A stretch of 64,000 bases of DNA, taken from the NCBI RefSeq assembly GCF_900105755.1, contig NZ_FNTQ01000001.1, positions 3,844,001 to 3,908,000 on the forward strand, in the 5' to 3' direction. The notes below the pieces were generated by a model that was not told the DNA's origin, searched no databases, and worked only from the letters and a program-made list of their open reading frames with translations. The stretch is from Streptomyces sp. Ag109_O5-10. Lineage in GTDB: Bacteria > Actinomycetota > Actinomycetes > Streptomycetales > Streptomycetaceae. Positions 1-7,677 of the stretch are shown piece by piece. How positions within the stretch are numbered: position 1 is the first letter of the stretch; each line of letters opens with the position of its first letter. The position numbers and the translations under genes were made by a program.

Positions 1-394
1 CCAAAAAGACCTGATCAGCCGTCCGCCCGCTGACAGCGAATGGCGCTGGCAGGCGCACACCATCTTCCGACTCTGGTCTGAGGCGATCCCGCGTACTCGT
101 CCAAGGCAGGGGCAGCACCGATCGTTGCTCCTCCGGGAACGACAAGCGAAGGTCGATCACCACGATGGGCTTGGCACCGGTGTTGTAGAGAACAAGGGGG
201 AATCGGAGCCGGGCTAGCTGCGGCGTGACCGCAGCAGCGAACGAGTGTGGCTCCCAGCTCCGCAGCTTTCCCTGCCGAGCATTGAGCCACCAGAAGGTAG
301 TTACGGTGAAGATCAAGGCGCAGGCCGCCACGACGGCAGCCGCGGGAAGCGAACCTGCGCTCTGTTGCCCCGCAGGACATGTCTGACCAACCAT
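1..394 (-). CDS. Membrane-anchored hypothetical protein, C-terminus cut by window edge
   Basis: Reading the minus strand from an ATG at 394 gives an open frame of 131 codons that runs off position 1. The protein starts MVGQTCPAGQQSAG, has one hydrophobic segment at about residues 17-36 (AAAVVAACALIFTVTTFWWL), then a hydrophilic part with motifs such as FPLVLYNTGAKPIVVIDLRL and RSVLPLPWTSTRDRLRPE. This looks like an N-terminal membrane anchor with an extracytoplasmic beta-rich domain. Further in-frame ATG codons lie upstream, so the start may be earlier. Two overlapping minus-strand frames in 15-654 are Arg/Cys/Ser-rich and look like shadows. The family is not recognised. Confidence 0.6.
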   Translation of the reverse strand, partial: MVGQTCPAGQQSAGSLPAAAVVAACALIFTVTTFWWLNARQGKLRSWEPHSFAAAVTPQLARLRFPLVLYNTGAKPIVVIDLRLSFPEEQRSVLPLPWTSTRDRLRPESEDGVRLPAPFAVSGRTADQVFL

Positions 395-717
395 CCGGCG
401 AGTGTGGCAGCGCATGGCGGCAGCGTGTACCCAGGAGTCGCCGAGCCCGCCGCCGCCCGCTCTTCAGGCCGTGTCCCGACAGGGCGGAACTGATCAGATC
501 CATGGCATAGGCGGCTGACCGGACACCATGCGGCATCGGAAGCGGGCCGCGGCACGCTCGGGTCGCTGACTGCCGTCATCTGTCGTCGCCGGTCCCCCTC
601 GGACGGCCCACAGACGGCCCAGCCACAGAAGAAGGCCTCTGCTCCTTTGGCCAACGCTATGCATCAACTGCGACTGACAGTACCCTGCCAACCACACGTC
701 GCCCTGTTCTCAGAAAG
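395..717. other. Gap with no supported gene
   Basis: Between the divergent partial gene and the next plus-strand gene I see no convincing frame. Open frames here are rich in Arg, Cys and Ser and overlap each other. The segment should hold the divergent promoters for both flanking genes, but I cannot place their boxes with confidence. Confidence 0.4.
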
Positions 718-1635
718 ATGCACCGCATGGCACGACACGCCTTCTCCCTTTACGAAGTAAAGATCCGCAAGTTTCGGTCGGATGAATACCTCCCCGTTGG
801 CGCATTTGGGCCGAACGACAGTGACCTGTTGGCGCTTTACTCAGAGTTCCTAGATTCGGAATTGAAAGGAAAGGGGAAGCGAATAGATAAGACCGAAAAA
901 TATCTCCGGCTCGAAAATTCAGAGGTAGACTTCCGAACCCTTTGGTTCACGGTCGAGTCCGGCAATTACGGGGTGACGGGAAAGGTTGTGGCGACTGACA
1001 CCGGTAGCGACTCGTACGATATACAGAAGTCAGACGCCGCATCATACCCAGTACGCCAAGCTCTAATTATCCCCACAGTAGGAGATTGCGCACTGTGGGC
1101 CAGTGAATTCGTAGGCCACACTTCCGCCTTTGGCGCCCTGTGCGCTTCATTCAAGGAATGGTTTCGCGAGAAGTTCCCTAACGAGCGGTACGTAATCGAG
1201 ATCAATCACTTCCAGGACACGAACGCTTGGAATGAATTCATCAATCATTCCAGTCTCAAAGAGATCACATATGTCGTCCATCAACAGGATTCTGATGGAG
1301 CAGTTGGAAGCCGAATTCAAGAGCATCGCGTGAAGGCAGCACGCAGGCGCTTTTTGCCGGCTGGCTGGATCAAGCAGGCAATGGAGAAGCGCCTCCCCTC
1401 GGACACGGTCTTCTCGGTCAGGGTCCCCGACGCCGACCAGGTGCGCATGCAGATTGAATCAGACGGGCGCTCCCGGACTATCGTCGTTGATCACGACCTG
1501 CCACGCTTCATGTACGAACTGGACAACGGGCCCGGCGGGACCCCCACGCCGGAAACCTTCAGGTCAGCAGTAGTGTCAGAGGCGGGTGCTTCACTTGACT
1601 ACATGCACGTCAGCAGACGTACGTGGCAGCAGTGA
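718..1635 (+). CDS. Hypothetical soluble protein, low-GC cargo, first gene of a two-gene unit
   Basis: A 305-residue protein without membrane segments or a signal peptide; no family is recognised. The N-terminal half has an alternating hydrophobic pattern with WFTVESGNYGVTG near residue 76. The middle contains the aromatic stretch SFKEWFREKFPNERYVIEINHF (split here only for description, residues about 142-163). The start may be ATG 718, or ATG 727, which is better spaced from AGAAAG at 712-717. The stop is followed after 23 bases by a membrane protein gene with a strong ribosome binding site, so the two are probably co-transcribed. Base composition is far from Streptomyces: positions 901-960 have 31 G/C of 60. 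That points to recent acquisition. Cargo or defence role is inferred from context only. Confidence 0.72.
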   Translation: MHRMARHAFSLYEVKIRKFRSDEYLPVGAFGPNDSDLLALYSEFLDSELKGKGKRIDKTEKYLRLENSEVDFRTLWFTVESGNYGVTGKVVATDTGSDSYDIQKSDAASYPVRQALIIPTVGDCALWASEFVGHTSAFGALCASFKEWFREKFPNERYVIEINHFQDTNAWNEFINHSSLKEITYVVHQQDSDGAVGSRIQEHRVKAARRRFLPAGWIKQAMEKRLPSDTVFSVRVPDADQVRMQIESDGRSRTIVVDHDLPRFMYELDNGPGGTPTPETFRSAVVSEAGASLDYMHVSRRTWQQ

Positions 1636-1658
1636 GCATGGAAGCCTGAGGGGGATTC

Positions 1659-2192
1659 GTGAGTGAAAAGTGGGATGTCCGCGATATCGCGAAAGCCCAC
1701 TTTCGAACCTACGTAGACGCAAAAACCCAAAAGAGGCGATTGGCAGATTTCGCGGCCTTCATCCTCTTCCCCTTGGCCGCGGGGGCCCTTACCTCGACGC
1801 TGCGACACTACGGCCATTTTGGCCTATACGACGTGTCCAAGTTCATCGGCGGGGTCGGAATCTTCACCGGCCTGCTATTCGGACTGTTGACCAACGTCTT
1901 CACACTCAGCCTACGTTTGCAGCGCGACGATCGACTCGGAGACGAAGAAGCAACAAAGTACATAAAAGAACTGTTCAATAACGTCAGTTGGGCGGTAGTT
2001 GTTGGGCTTTTCCTGATCGTCTCGCTCGTTACGTGCAGCACTGTCAGCGATCCGAAGAAGCCAGTTCACTGGGCATGGACCGGACTTCTGGTCGCTACCT
2101 TTCTTCACCTAGCGCTGACGGTATTGATGAGCCTAAAACGATTGTGGCTGGCTCATTCTAAAATTCCGCTTCTCCCCCCGAAGGTGAAATAG
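1659..2192 (+). CDS. Four-helix membrane protein, partner of the preceding gene
   Basis: A 177-residue protein starting at GTG 1659 behind a GAGGGGGAT ribosome binding site (1648-1655). Four hydrophobic segments are visible, at about residues 28-48 (FAAFILFPLAAGALTSTL), 62-83, 110-130 (VSWAVVVGLFLIVSLV) and 139-162. A charged loop (LQRDDRLGDEEATKYIKEL) separates helices 2 and 3. The N-terminus carries a basic amphipathic stretch before helix 1. It shares the low G/C content of the gene 23 bases upstream. A small 4-TM protein beside a ~300-residue soluble protein is an architecture seen in several phage-defence and abortive-infection pairs, but I recognise no specific family. Confidence 0.72.
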   Translation: MSEKWDVRDIAKAHFRTYVDAKTQKRRLADFAAFILFPLAAGALTSTLRHYGHFGLYDVSKFIGGVGIFTGLLFGLLTNVFTLSLRLQRDDRLGDEEATKYIKELFNNVSWAVVVGLFLIVSLVTCSTVSDPKKPVHWAWTGLLVATFLHLALTVLMSLKRLWLAHSKIPLLPPKVK

Positions 2193-2854
2193 CACGCCGC
2201 GAAACTCCGCCAAGTCAGCAGAGCCGCTTTGCCGCTCGTTCGAGTATGTCGAAAGCCCCAGTACTCAACGACCATGTGCGGCCTCTTGAATGAGAGGACC
2301 GAACGAGCGGAAATCTGGTGCCATGGTCACCTTTCTCCACCACAACCCTCCCGGCTCCCATCCCGTCTGCCGTCGGCCCACACACCGTGGAGCGGGCGTG
2401 GTTCATGGCGTCCAGGTGGAGCGCGCCACTGTACGAACGACCTGGACGCCATGGGCCGCGTCTGCTCGGCTCTGCCTGGGTCGATGGCAGACGGGATGGG
2501 AGCACCCCGCGCACGCCACTGTCCGCCGGCACTCGCGATCGGCGCCCCCGCCATCTCGGAGCCTGAGCGCCCCCGCCGGAGGCTGGCTGTGACCGGTGGC
2601 CGCCCTCTACGGTGATCGGCTCATGGCCCGGAGTTGTCCTCGTGGGCGCGCGTCGGCGCAGCGCGGGCGGAGCGGGCCGAAGGCAGGAGCGGCGCCCGGC
2701 GCCGAGCCGGGAGCGCGCCGGCGGAGCGGAGCGCAGCCGGCTCGACGAGGTGGGGAGATCTGTGGGCCGTGCCTGCCGGGGGGTGTGGCGAGCACGCCGT
2801 TGTGACACGCTGCTCCCGGCGAACACCGGACTTCACCGCGCAGGAGGGGGGAAC
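2193..2854. other. Non-coding stretch with large inverted repeats
   Basis: No reading frame here has convincing protein character. Several overlapping frames on both strands translate the same repeats. The left part carries a 150-nt nested inverted repeat (annotated separately). The right part (2640-2760) is very G/C-rich, with short repeats of the GCGGAGCGG/GCCGGC kind. A good ribosome binding site for the next gene ends the segment. Confidence 0.5.
2354..2503. repeat. 150-nt nested inverted repeat, MITE-like or structured RNA
   Basis: The outer arms GCTCCCATCCCGTCTGCC (2354-2371) and its exact complement (2486-2503) enclose inner arms CATGGCGTCCAGGT (2404-2417) and its exact complement (2440-2453). 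Between outer and inner arms the sequence is still partly complementary, so the whole could fold into one long imperfect hairpin with a ~22-nt loop. No gene crosses it. It could be a miniature inverted-repeat element remnant, a structured RNA or a recombination site. I saw no flanking target duplication. Confidence 0.7.
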
Positions 2855-3085
2855 ATGGCCGACCGCCGTGCGCCGTGGTGGCTGTGGGCTTTCATGGCGG
2901 CGTCCTTTCTCCTAGGCCTCAACGGCATCGCGGCTCCTCTGCTCAACCCCCACCCGTGGTGGTCCTGGTTGCCACACCTGCTGCTGGGCGTGGTCCTGGT
3001 CGTCAACGCCGGCTTCCTGTTCGCGGAAGTCCGCCAGGGTCGCCGACGGAGATGGAAGAAGAAGCACAGCCTCCCGCCGCTGTGA
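2855..3085 (+). CDS. Small two-helix membrane protein
   Basis: A 76-residue protein starting at ATG 2855 behind the strong ribosome binding site AGGAGGGGG (2842-2850). Helix 1 is about residues 8-26 (WLWAFMAASFLLGLNGI) and helix 2 about 38-58 (LPHLLLGVVLVVNAGFLF). The C-terminus is very basic (RQGRRRRWKKKH), which predicts a cytoplasmic tail. Tryptophan-rich short membrane proteins of this kind are frequent in Streptomyces, and no function is recognised. The frame upstream of this start stays open but is not protein-like. Confidence 0.6.
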   Translation: MADRRAPWWLWAFMAASFLLGLNGIAAPLLNPHPWWSWLPHLLLGVVLVVNAGFLFAEVRQGRRRRWKKKHSLPPL

Positions 3086-3299
3086 GGCAGTGGTTCCCGC
3101 CCGGCTACGGGGTCAGCCCTGCCTGGCTGGGAGCACAGCGGCTTTTCAAGACCAACCAGATTCCCATGGCCAGACGCGCTTTGACCTGAACCTTCGGGCG
3201 TTTTCGTCACTCGGTCCGGTCACTGCTGGCCGGAGGATGGCCGCCAGCGGGGTAAGGCGCGCAGCCGTCGCCGTGTGTGGTTGTGCGCCCACATTGATG

Positions 3300-3716
3300 T
3301 CAACGGCCCCCTCCTGACCGAGGAGGAGGCGGTCCCGGCTGGCTCGGTGCTGCGAGGTGTAGGAGCTGGAGACCGTACATCGCGGCGTGGAACGCGGCTC
3401 CGATCTCGCGTGCCCTCTCTTCGGTCTCAATCGGCCACATGGAGATGTAGTCAGCTCCGACGTTGGCCTGCTCCACAGTGCCGTCCAGTACGAGCGCTTC
3501 AGCCGCTGCTTGCAGGACGGTCATCGCCTGATCCGATACGTAGGGCCTGCGGCTGGCCATGGCATCAAGCTGCACCTTCCAACGCTGCCCCTGACGAGCA
3601 ATGCATACGAAGATCGCATCGTCGGCCTTGGCTGCTTTGTAGGCAGCGCGGTGGGCTTCCGGCTTGGTGCAGTCGGGAATGAGCGCGGCTTGGAGAGGCA
3701 TTCCAGGCTTCGGCAT
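3300..3716 (-). CDS. Hypothetical protein (MPKPGMPLQAAL...)
   Basis: A minus-strand frame whose most protein-like portion begins at ATG 3716 (138 residues). It contains the credible stretches AAYKAAKADDAIFVCIARQG and RRPYVSDQAMTVLQAAAEAL, followed by a Pro/Gly-rich tail. The frame stays open to an upstream ATG at 3854, but that extra part is less convincing. Composition is intermediate between the low-GC cargo and the element core. No family or motif is recognised, and the gene lies alone, convergent with the gene at 2855. Support is moderate: overlapping plus-strand frames exist but are Arg/Ser-rich. Confidence 0.42.
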   Translation of the reverse strand: MPKPGMPLQAALIPDCTKPEAHRAAYKAAKADDAIFVCIARQGQRWKVQLDAMASRRPYVSDQAMTVLQAAAEALVLDGTVEQANVGADYISMWPIETEERAREIGAAFHAAMYGLQLLHLAAPSQPGPPPPRSGGGR

Positions 3717-3951
3717 GACCACATCGTGGCAGGCGCTCACGCTGTTGATCAGGCGAATGCCACGACTGACCAATGTCAAGGATCGACACCAACCTGCCAG
3801 TACGAGCAGAGACTGAGTACTGGTGGGGCGCCAAGCAAGACGATAGGTTGGCATAGATTCGATCGCGTGTTCGGTTTACTTGAACGCGCCGCCATAGGGA
3901 TCCGGTTCATTTTTACGCACCACTTACTGAGATGAGGTAGAGTCATGCGGC

Positions 3952-4785
3952 ATGAGCGAACAGCAGGATGCGCTTGAGGACCTTGAGTCCAGTGGTGTTC
4001 TCGCGACCCTCACATGGGCTAGTGCGTCGGCCTACCGACGCACTATGGAGGACTACGACCCCGAAACGGGGCATGACCAGGGCTGGGTCGGATCTACCGC
4101 CCACAAGCTCTTCGTTGACCGACTGCACCGAGCGTTCTCCACAGGGAAGCACAGCGTGGACTCACTCGAGTCTGCCTCAGCCGGCCTGGACCTCGTGGCT
4201 GCCGGACTGGCCCCGGGCGAGCACCGCAAGATGCCCCTCATCGCCCCAGGCACAGTCGTCTGGTCTGACCTCAATCAGTCGCCGGGGTGGCGGTGTGGGG
4301 ATTGGCGGTTCCTGCTCACGTCGTTCGTGTTCGGGGAGAGCAATCGCATCCCGTGGCCCCGGAAGAGCCCCACCAAGCAGCGCGTTGCGTCTCAGGGGAA
4401 GCCGACAGGATGGCTGGACCCTCACCCCACCCTTTGGGAGGACGAGGCCGAGTCGCTCGCCGCCACCATCCAGGCTCTGAGGGAAGAGAACGCGGAGCTC
4501 AACGCGACAACGCTCATCGTCGCCCACAGCATCGAACGAGAGCTGAACATCCGAGAACTTTACTTGGGGCGCTCTCGTTTGAATCGTGGGGGCGGGGATG
4601 CCTGGTACTGGAAGCATGATCTACTTGCAGCCGAACCGGGTACTCCCACTTCGGTACCGATTCCCACTTCGCCCGACCCTCGTCCCGGATTGTCCGGCAT
4701 TCAGGACGCACCCGTTCGCCTTCGCCGTCAGTCGTCGGAAGGGAGCGGAGAGCGTCGCCTGACGTCGGGAGAGAACGACAAGTAA
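3952..4785 (+). CDS. Hypothetical protein coupled to an XRE/ImmA regulator
   Basis: A 277-residue soluble protein starting at ATG 3952. The first ~70 residues are acidic and helical. A Trp/Gly-containing core follows (SPGWRCGDWRFLLTSFVFGE, about residues 110-129). Residues about 165-200 look like a short coiled coil (EAESLAATIQALREENAELN). The C-terminal 50 residues are Pro/Ser/Arg-rich and probably disordered. It stops 12 bases before the XRE/ImmA gene, so the two form an operon. A partner of an ImmA/IrrE-type protease is often a toxin, substrate or regulated effector, and that role is possible here. I recognise no toxin fold or catalytic motif. Confidence 0.7.
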   Translation: MSEQQDALEDLESSGVLATLTWASASAYRRTMEDYDPETGHDQGWVGSTAHKLFVDRLHRAFSTGKHSVDSLESASAGLDLVAAGLAPGEHRKMPLIAPGTVVWSDLNQSPGWRCGDWRFLLTSFVFGESNRIPWPRKSPTKQRVASQGKPTGWLDPHPTLWEDEAESLAATIQALREENAELNATTLIVAHSIERELNIRELYLGRSRLNRGGGDAWYWKHDLLAAEPGTPTSVPIPTSPDPRPGLSGIQDAPVRLRRQSSEGSGERRLTSGENDK

Positions 4786-4797
4786 TGAAACGAGTGG

Positions 4798-5988
4798 ATG
4801 GTCATGGATTCCTCACGCCGCACAGATGTGCAGGTTAGTGACGCCTCTCGCCTCTTCGACGGACGACGTTTGACGCTCGCGCGACAACTGATCGGCCTCA
4901 GAAAGAACGCACTCGCCACGAAAATCGACAAAAGCGCTACCGCTGTCGCGGCATATGAAAACAACACGAAACGCCCAGCGCCCGCGACGGTTGCTCAGCT
5001 ATGCCTGACGCTTGGAGTGGATCCGGGTTTCTTCCTCCCTGGCCCTCACCAATCGACAGCCAGCGACTCCGTACCTCACTTTCGCTCGTTGCGTTCGACG
5101 ACGCAGTTGGCGCGAGACCAAGCCTTCGCCTACGGAGTTATCGCTGGAGATGTGGGCGCCGCTCTCGAACGGCACGTCGAGTTCCCGGAACCCAATCTGC
5201 CGCGGCTAAGCGTCGACGTAGAAGACGAGTCGAGCACGCTCCCCGAGGAGGCGGCTCGTCTTCTTCGCAAGCACTGGGGCATTGGCTCAGGGCCGGTTGG
5301 CCACCTGGTGCGCCTAGCAGAAAACCATGGCGTCGTGGTCGTGTTCAGCCCCGCGCAAACTGCCGCAGTTGACGCCTACTCTTTTGACGACGGCTACAGG
5401 CCGACGGTGGTATTGAATCCAGCCAAGGAAGATTACTATCGTCAGCGCTTCGACGTTGCCCACGAAATTGGGCATCTCGTGATGCACGTGGATGCTGAAC
5501 CGGGGAGCAAGGTCGTCGAGAACCAGGCGCACCGATTCGCGGCTGAACTCCTGCTCCCGGAGGATGAGTTGCGCGACCTTTTGCCCAGCAAGGCAGACTG
5601 GAGAATCCTCGCAACACTGAAGGAGACTTACGGGGTAAGCCTTCAGGCTCTCCTGTATCGCTCCAGGGCTCTCGGCATAATGAGTGACGTGACGTATCGC
5701 AACGCTGTCGCCTATTTGTCATCGAAGGGATGGCGCCGCCGAGAACCAGGAGAAATGCCTGCCGTAGAGCAACCGTCACTCTACCCCAAGGCGGTGGAAA
5801 TTCTGTCGAGCGTAGGTATGGACGAACTTTCACTGGCCAGAGAATCCCGGGTGACTCCGGGGATCTTTCGAACAGTGACAGCAAGGTCCCCCGTACGTGA
5901 GGATCTATTTCTTGAGCCTCAAGAAGTAGATAGCCAAGACGGGGTGATCCCCCTGTTTGGAAGCAAGATTGATAAGCCCGGGACCTAA
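4798..5988 (+). CDS. XRE-family transcriptional regulator with ImmA/IrrE metallopeptidase domain
   Basis: A 396-residue two-domain protein. Residues about 20-78 form an XRE helix-turn-helix (LTLARQLIGLRKNALATKI ... LCLTLGVDPGFFL). Residues about 195-265 form a COG2856 zinc peptidase with the HExxH motif in FDVAHEIGHLVMHV and the downstream ENQAHRFAAELLLP helix typical of ImmA/IrrE. Proteins with this fusion act as repressors or antitoxins that cleave themselves or a partner on a signal; ImmA of ICEBs1 derepresses element transfer this way. ATG 4798 and ATG 4804 are both possible starts. The protein could control the element, its cargo, or the product of the coupled upstream gene. The stop codon lies in the loop of a strong hairpin. 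Confidence 0.85.
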   Translation: MVMDSSRRTDVQVSDASRLFDGRRLTLARQLIGLRKNALATKIDKSATAVAAYENNTKRPAPATVAQLCLTLGVDPGFFLPGPHQSTASDSVPHFRSLRSTTQLARDQAFAYGVIAGDVGAALERHVEFPEPNLPRLSVDVEDESSTLPEEAARLLRKHWGIGSGPVGHLVRLAENHGVVVVFSPAQTAAVDAYSFDDGYRPTVVLNPAKEDYYRQRFDVAHEIGHLVMHVDAEPGSKVVENQAHRFAAELLLPEDELRDLLPSKADWRILATLKETYGVSLQALLYRSRALGIMSDVTYRNAVAYLSSKGWRRREPGEMPAVEQPSLYPKAVEILSSVGMDELSLARESRVTPGIFRTVTARSPVREDLFLEPQEVDSQDGVIPLFGSKIDKPGT

Positions 5989-5999
5989 GTCCCGGGCTT
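5974..5999. terminator. Hairpin between convergent genes
   Basis: Arms AAGCCCGGGAC (5974-5984) and its complement (5989-5999) form an 11-bp stem with loop CTAA that contains the stop codon of the XRE/ImmA gene. The methyltransferase gene ends from the other side at 6002. It is probably a bidirectional terminator. Confidence 0.75.
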
Positions 6000-6001
6000 G
6001 A

Positions 6002-6862
6002 TCAATTCCCCGTCTGGGCAGTCTGCGGCGCCATTGGCGCCGCAGACGACGCCGGGTAGGGAGCCCGCCCTACGGCCAGCAGATGCGAACTGGCGGCTAG
6101 CAGCTCTGGGTACGGCTCCGCCATGCGTGCTGCCTCCAAGGCAGACGCAATGAGGTCGTCCGTCGGCCCTTCGCCCGGCTGTTGCTCGGCTGCCTTCACG
6201 AGTGACCACGCAGGCCCTTCGATCCCGAAGACCTGCACGTCCTCCAGACCGGAGGCCACCAACTCCGCCACCAGCTCTTCAGCTCGGTGGAAGTACGACA
6301 GAGTGAACCCGCGTACCCCGTCGTAGACGGCCGTCTCAAGGATCTCGGAAACCGAATCCCGAATCCGCTCAGTGTGCAGGTGGGCGTACGTGACGTGCTC
6401 GAAGAGCGACGCGTACCGATTGATCGCCGCTGCAGCCACCAACCCGCCCGGCTTCACCACTCGGTTGGCTTCCGCCAACGCCCTAGTGCGGTCCTCGGGA
6501 TCGGGCAGGTGGTACAGAGGCCCAAGAAGCTGCACTACGTCAAAGCTGTCGTCCGGCTCGCGCAGATCACGAGCGTCCCCAACGATCGCCGAGCACACGG
6601 CTGAGGCGGTCTCCACATGCCGCGGCACCGGATCCACAAGCGTGACTTCGTAGCCGTCCTTAACGAGCCATTCGGCGTGAACCCCAGTCCCGCCTCCCAC
6701 GTCGAGGACGCGCGCCGGCGCGGGGGGCAAGAAGCGTCGGAGGAGCTCCTGCGTCCTGATCAACTCCATGCGCCCATCTGCCGACCTGCGCAGACGGCTG
6801 TCCTCGTTCACTGTCTCGCCGTAAAACCGCATCACGGAGGGAGCCAATTCGAGATTCGACAT
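6002..6862 (-). CDS. Class I SAM-dependent methyltransferase
   Basis: A 286-residue protein starting at ATG 6862 (MSNLELAPSVMRFYGE). The SAM-binding motif I is VLDVGGGTG at about residues 49-57, followed by TLVDPVPRHVE (motif II acidic position) and the post-motif DVVQLLGPLYHLPDPEDR, which resembles ubiquinone/menaquinone-type and small-molecule methyltransferases. The substrate cannot be told from sequence. The gene is divergent from a GntR regulator with only 50 bp between the starts, and a likely GntR operator fills that gap, so the two are probably co-controlled. Its role in the element is unknown; modification of a signal or of DNA-associated factors is conceivable but unsupported. Confidence 0.85.
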   Translation of the reverse strand: MSNLELAPSVMRFYGETVNEDSRLRRSADGRMELIRTQELLRRFLPPAPARVLDVGGGTGVHAEWLVKDGYEVTLVDPVPRHVETASAVCSAIVGDARDLREPDDSFDVVQLLGPLYHLPDPEDRTRALAEANRVVKPGGLVAAAAINRYASLFEHVTYAHLHTERIRDSVSEILETAVYDGVRGFTLSYFHRAEELVAELVASGLEDVQVFGIEGPAWSLVKAAEQQPGEGPTDDLIASALEAARMAEPYPELLAASSHLLAVGRAPYPASSAAPMAPQTAQTGN

Positions 6863-6876
6863 GCTCGCAGTATCGT

Positions 6877-6898
6877 GTGTACCGGTGGACCAGTCCAG
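6877..6898. promoter_or_regulatory. Operator O1 (probable GntR binding site)
   Basis: This lies between the divergent methyltransferase (start 6862) and GntR (start 6913) genes. On the minus strand it reads CTGGACTGGTCCACCGGT followed by ACAC. It matches two further copies at 7649-7670 and 7748-7769 at nearly every position. The placement fits autorepression of both divergent genes. Confidence 0.7.
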
Positions 6899-6912
6899 CG
6901 CGAGGGGAAGCC

Positions 6913-7629
6913 ATGGCTGTTCTGAAGTACGAAGAGATCGCCGAGTCTCTGCGCGCCCGCATCGCCGCTGGCGAGTTCGCTCCTGGGGACACCATCCCGT
7001 CCGGCCGTGACCTGGCTGAGCAGTGGGACGTGTCACGAGCCACTGCCATCAAGGCCGTGGACGTGCTGCGCAACGACGGCGTTGTAGTGGCCAAGCAAGG
7101 CACCGGTTTCGTCGTCACGGAGACGCCCGTAGCGCGTCCTGCCGGTGCCCGTCGTGCCGGATCGGCGCGCATCTTGGGCGGTATGCCGTTCTTGCGCCTC
7201 GGGGCACCCGACTGGTCAGAACCCCCCGCCCGAGTCGCCGCCGCCCTCAAGCTCCCCCCTGGGACGCAGGCACTTCGGCGCATCCGTGTTCTGCAGCTAC
7301 CCGACGGAACCCCGAATAGTTGCGTCGAAGCGTGGTTCCCTCCCGAGATCGCAGAGGCGTCTCCCCGTCTCGCCGACACCGCCCCCATTGCCGAAGGCAC
7401 GACACGCTACGTCCGTCGGCAGACCGGACGGTTTCCGGTCGAGGGGGTGGATGTGACCACAGTGCGGCTCGCCACAGACGAAGAAGCGGACCGGTTGGGC
7501 GTGCCGCCGGCAAGCGCAGTGGCGGTACTCCTTCACACCGCTTACGACCAGGAGGGTCGTCCGCTGGTCTGTGAGGAGGGAGTCACACCTTCCTCGCTCT
7601 TCGAGCAGGTGGACACCTACGCGATGTAG
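6913..7629 (+). CDS. GntR family regulator with UTRA domain
   Basis: A 238-residue protein starting at ATG 6913 after GAGGGGAAG. An upstream in-frame ATG at 6877 lies inside the operator and is unlikely. Residues about 3-65 are the GntR winged helix (LKYEEIAESLRARIAAGEF, then WDVSRATAIKAVDVLRNDG). The rest is a UTRA ligand-binding domain ending SLFEQVDTYAM. KorSA- and TraR-type GntR proteins repress transfer and replication in Streptomyces plasmids and AICEs, and this is the only obvious candidate for that role here. Three copies of a palindrome flank the gene, one in its promoter and two after its stop. Confidence 0.88.
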   Translation: MAVLKYEEIAESLRARIAAGEFAPGDTIPSGRDLAEQWDVSRATAIKAVDVLRNDGVVVAKQGTGFVVTETPVARPAGARRAGSARILGGMPFLRLGAPDWSEPPARVAAALKLPPGTQALRRIRVLQLPDGTPNSCVEAWFPPEIAEASPRLADTAPIAEGTTRYVRRQTGRFPVEGVDVTTVRLATDEEADRLGVPPASAVAVLLHTAYDQEGRPLVCEEGVTPSSLFEQVDTYAM

Positions 7630-7645
7630 AAAACACCGCCAAACG

Positions 7646-7677
7646 AAGCTGGACCGGTCCTCCGGTCCAGCTTTTTT
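7646..7677 (+). terminator. Rho-independent terminator that contains operator copy O2
   Basis: The arms AAGCTGGACCGG (7646-7657) and CCGGTCCAGCTT (7662-7673) make a perfect 12-bp stem with loop TCCT, followed by a T run, 17 bases after the GntR stop. The central 22 bp (7649-7670) differ from operator copy O3 at one position, so the element may serve both as RNA terminator and as DNA operator. Confidence 0.85.

Noticed and set aside
2215-2826. A 203-residue minus-strand gene
   Set aside because: It translates the two arms of the inverted repeat and is Arg/Ser/Pro-rich with no start context.
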